A program made the translations under genes and the position numbers. From Larimichthys crocea (taxonomy: Eukaryota; Chordata; Actinopteri; Sciaenidae), in assembly GCF_000972845.2 (NCBI RefSeq), contig NC_040032.1, positions 2,003,073 to 2,067,072 on the forward strand: a DNA stretch of 64,000 nt. Reading direction: 5' to 3'. A model generated the notes under the pieces. That model searched no databases, was not told the origin of the DNA, and saw only the letters and a list, made by a program, of their open reading frames with translations. Numbering within the stretch: position 1 is the stretch's first letter; each line of letters begins with the position of its first letter. Shown here in pieces: positions 62,985 to 64,000 of this stretch.

Positions 62985-63094
62985 TAAGCCTCTGCCATCA
63001 GTGTATGAATGTGTGTGTGAATGGATGAATGTGACAAGTGGCACAAAAGAGCTTTGTGTCTGGTGGATCAGACAGGCGCTAGATGAATACATTT
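62985..63094 (+). mobile_element. tRNA-derived SINE, 3' part
   Basis: CCTCTGCCATCAGTGTATGA, then ATGTGTGTGTGAATGGATGA, and AGAGCTTTG match the 3' body of the fish tRNA-derived SINE whose 5' part I see at 33998-34130. The end GGCGCTAGATGAATACATTT replaces the usual tail 'gcgctatataagtacagtccattta'. The two fragments are probably from different copies. Confidence 0.7.
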
Positions 63095-63459
63095 ATCATT
63101 TAATTCTACTGGTAGGCATGGCTCGCAGCATGTATAGTTAGTTCTCTGTTTGACCACAAATAGTTATCTCTTATTAGTATCAAATAGAGCTGCAGTCCTC
63201 TTTTCTCTAAGCCCTTTCCTATATAACCATTGTGTCGACAATTCTCTAATCTACTCTGAACTTAACAAGACATACCTACATACAATTTTATATTAGCAGA
63301 CATAAAGATGACTTGTCTGATGAATTAAGTATATTGCTAATGGATGGTTTGATGCTAAATTCACATCACTGGTCCACTTTACTGCTCCAGTAGCACTGGG
63401 TAGCTCGAAGTTCCTGAAACCAAAATGTACAGAACCAGCCCAGCACATAATTATACCAA

Positions 63460-63503
63460 ATATTTCTTGTGTAGCAAGCCCTTGCTATCTACACAAGAAA
63501 TAT
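63460..63503. repeat. imperfect 19-bp hairpin
   Basis: The left arm 63460-63478 is complementary to the right arm 63481-63503, except for a four-base bulge (TCTA) in the right arm. The loop is two bases. It could be a MITE end, a cruciform or a stem-loop RNA, but no evidence favours one. Confidence 0.6.
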
Positions 63504-63689
63504 CTAGCAAGCTAAAAACCGAAATACCATAATTTTGCAGCACTTGGCCAAAACAAAAAGAAAGAATGAATATTGGACAACGTGACTCCAAATGAAAGCT
63601 AATGCCTCTCTGTGTTAGCTGGATGCATACGGCAACAGTTTGCTCACATTACCGGCTATCTAAAAGTGCAAAGTCAAAGGTAGACAACT

Positions 63690-63765
63690 GGACTTTAAGA
63701 TTCTTGAGGTTTTGTCATCCAAATGCTTCTTAAGATATAAAGTGTTGACCCGGATGGCTTAGACT
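63690..63765. mobile_element. possible relative of the 7785-7905 repeat
   Basis: TTCTTGAGGTTTTGTCATCC, then AAATGCTTCTTAAG, followed by GACCCGGATGGCTTAGACTC. It looks like an inverted, diverged version of the repeat at 7785-7905. The match is weak. Confidence 0.3.
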
Positions 63766-64000
63766 CCACTGAGATATTGTAAATGTTAGCAGATAAGTTC
63801 TAAGTAAATCTGTCAGTCAGTTCACATTTGTGGGGTTTTGCTTTGGATTGCAGGCTCAGGTTTGCATAGGCCAAAGCTCTTTACCAGTGATAACTGCATC
63901 ATGTTTTAAAAGTGTATTAATTTGCCTCATCTGTAAATAAGCTCATTTAACCACATTTAAAAATCCAATTAAATCAAACATGTTATCAAATGTTATTCTG

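Larger units (their letters stand above)
48801..64000. other. upstream flank of nrg2, no gene recognised
   Basis: I find no supportable coding exon on either strand. Open frames are short and lack family motifs or splice-site support. The region holds clusters of GA, CA and CAGA repeats (51.8-53.3 kb), SINE debris (62985-63094) and an imperfect hairpin (63460-63503). An upstream alternative nrg2 first exon, such as the large mammalian type with a signal-like segment, could lie here or beyond the window, but I do not see it. Confidence 0.6.

Overview
The window is animal genomic DNA, most probably from a teleost fish. It is AT-rich and full of (CA)n and (GA)n microsatellites. It carries remnants of mobile elements typical of bony fish: a Tc1-like transposase, a tRNA-derived SINE, and two MITE-like families. 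Its one recognisable gene is an intron-rich vertebrate gene. Nothing suggests a bacterial, viral or plasmid source.

That gene is a neuregulin 2 orthologue (nrg2; I cannot tell nrg2a from nrg2b) on the minus strand, from the start codon at 48001 down to the stop at 4077. I assembled eleven or twelve coding exons by hand from splice sites, reading phase and family similarity. In transcript order they are: a short Lys-rich start exon (47914-48001); two Ig-domain exons (38909-39080, 37733-37851); the first part of the EGF domain (18149-18263); two alternative second halves of the EGF domain, alpha (14836-14912) and beta (14335-14393); a 24-nt microexon (11326-11349); the transmembrane exon (9593-9695); and four cytoplasmic exons (9166-9289, 8894-9021, 8443-8664, 4077-4731). 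All phases join. The alpha form without the microexon is 1803 nt (600 residues), the beta form without it 594 residues, and the beta form with it 602.

The product is a type I membrane growth-factor precursor. The Ig and EGF domains are extracellular and the EGF domain is the ErbB ligand. A hydrophobic segment at about residues 200-222 anchors it, and a cytoplasmic tail of about 380 residues follows.

Layout: 1-4076 is 3' UTR and downstream flank with a Tc1 relic. 4077-18263 holds the EGF, transmembrane and tail exons in compact introns. 18264-37732 is a 19.5-kb intron. 37733-39080 holds the Ig exons. 39081-47913 is the first coding intron, ending in a MITE. 48002-64000 is the upstream flank, with simple repeats and SINE debris and no second gene that I can support.

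The most interesting points are the NRG1 type-I-like start exon on an NRG2 gene, the conserved alpha/beta/microexon cassette around the EGF domain, and the roughly 200-nt polypyrimidine tract (on the transcribed strand) next to the beta exon, which could affect the alpha/beta choice.
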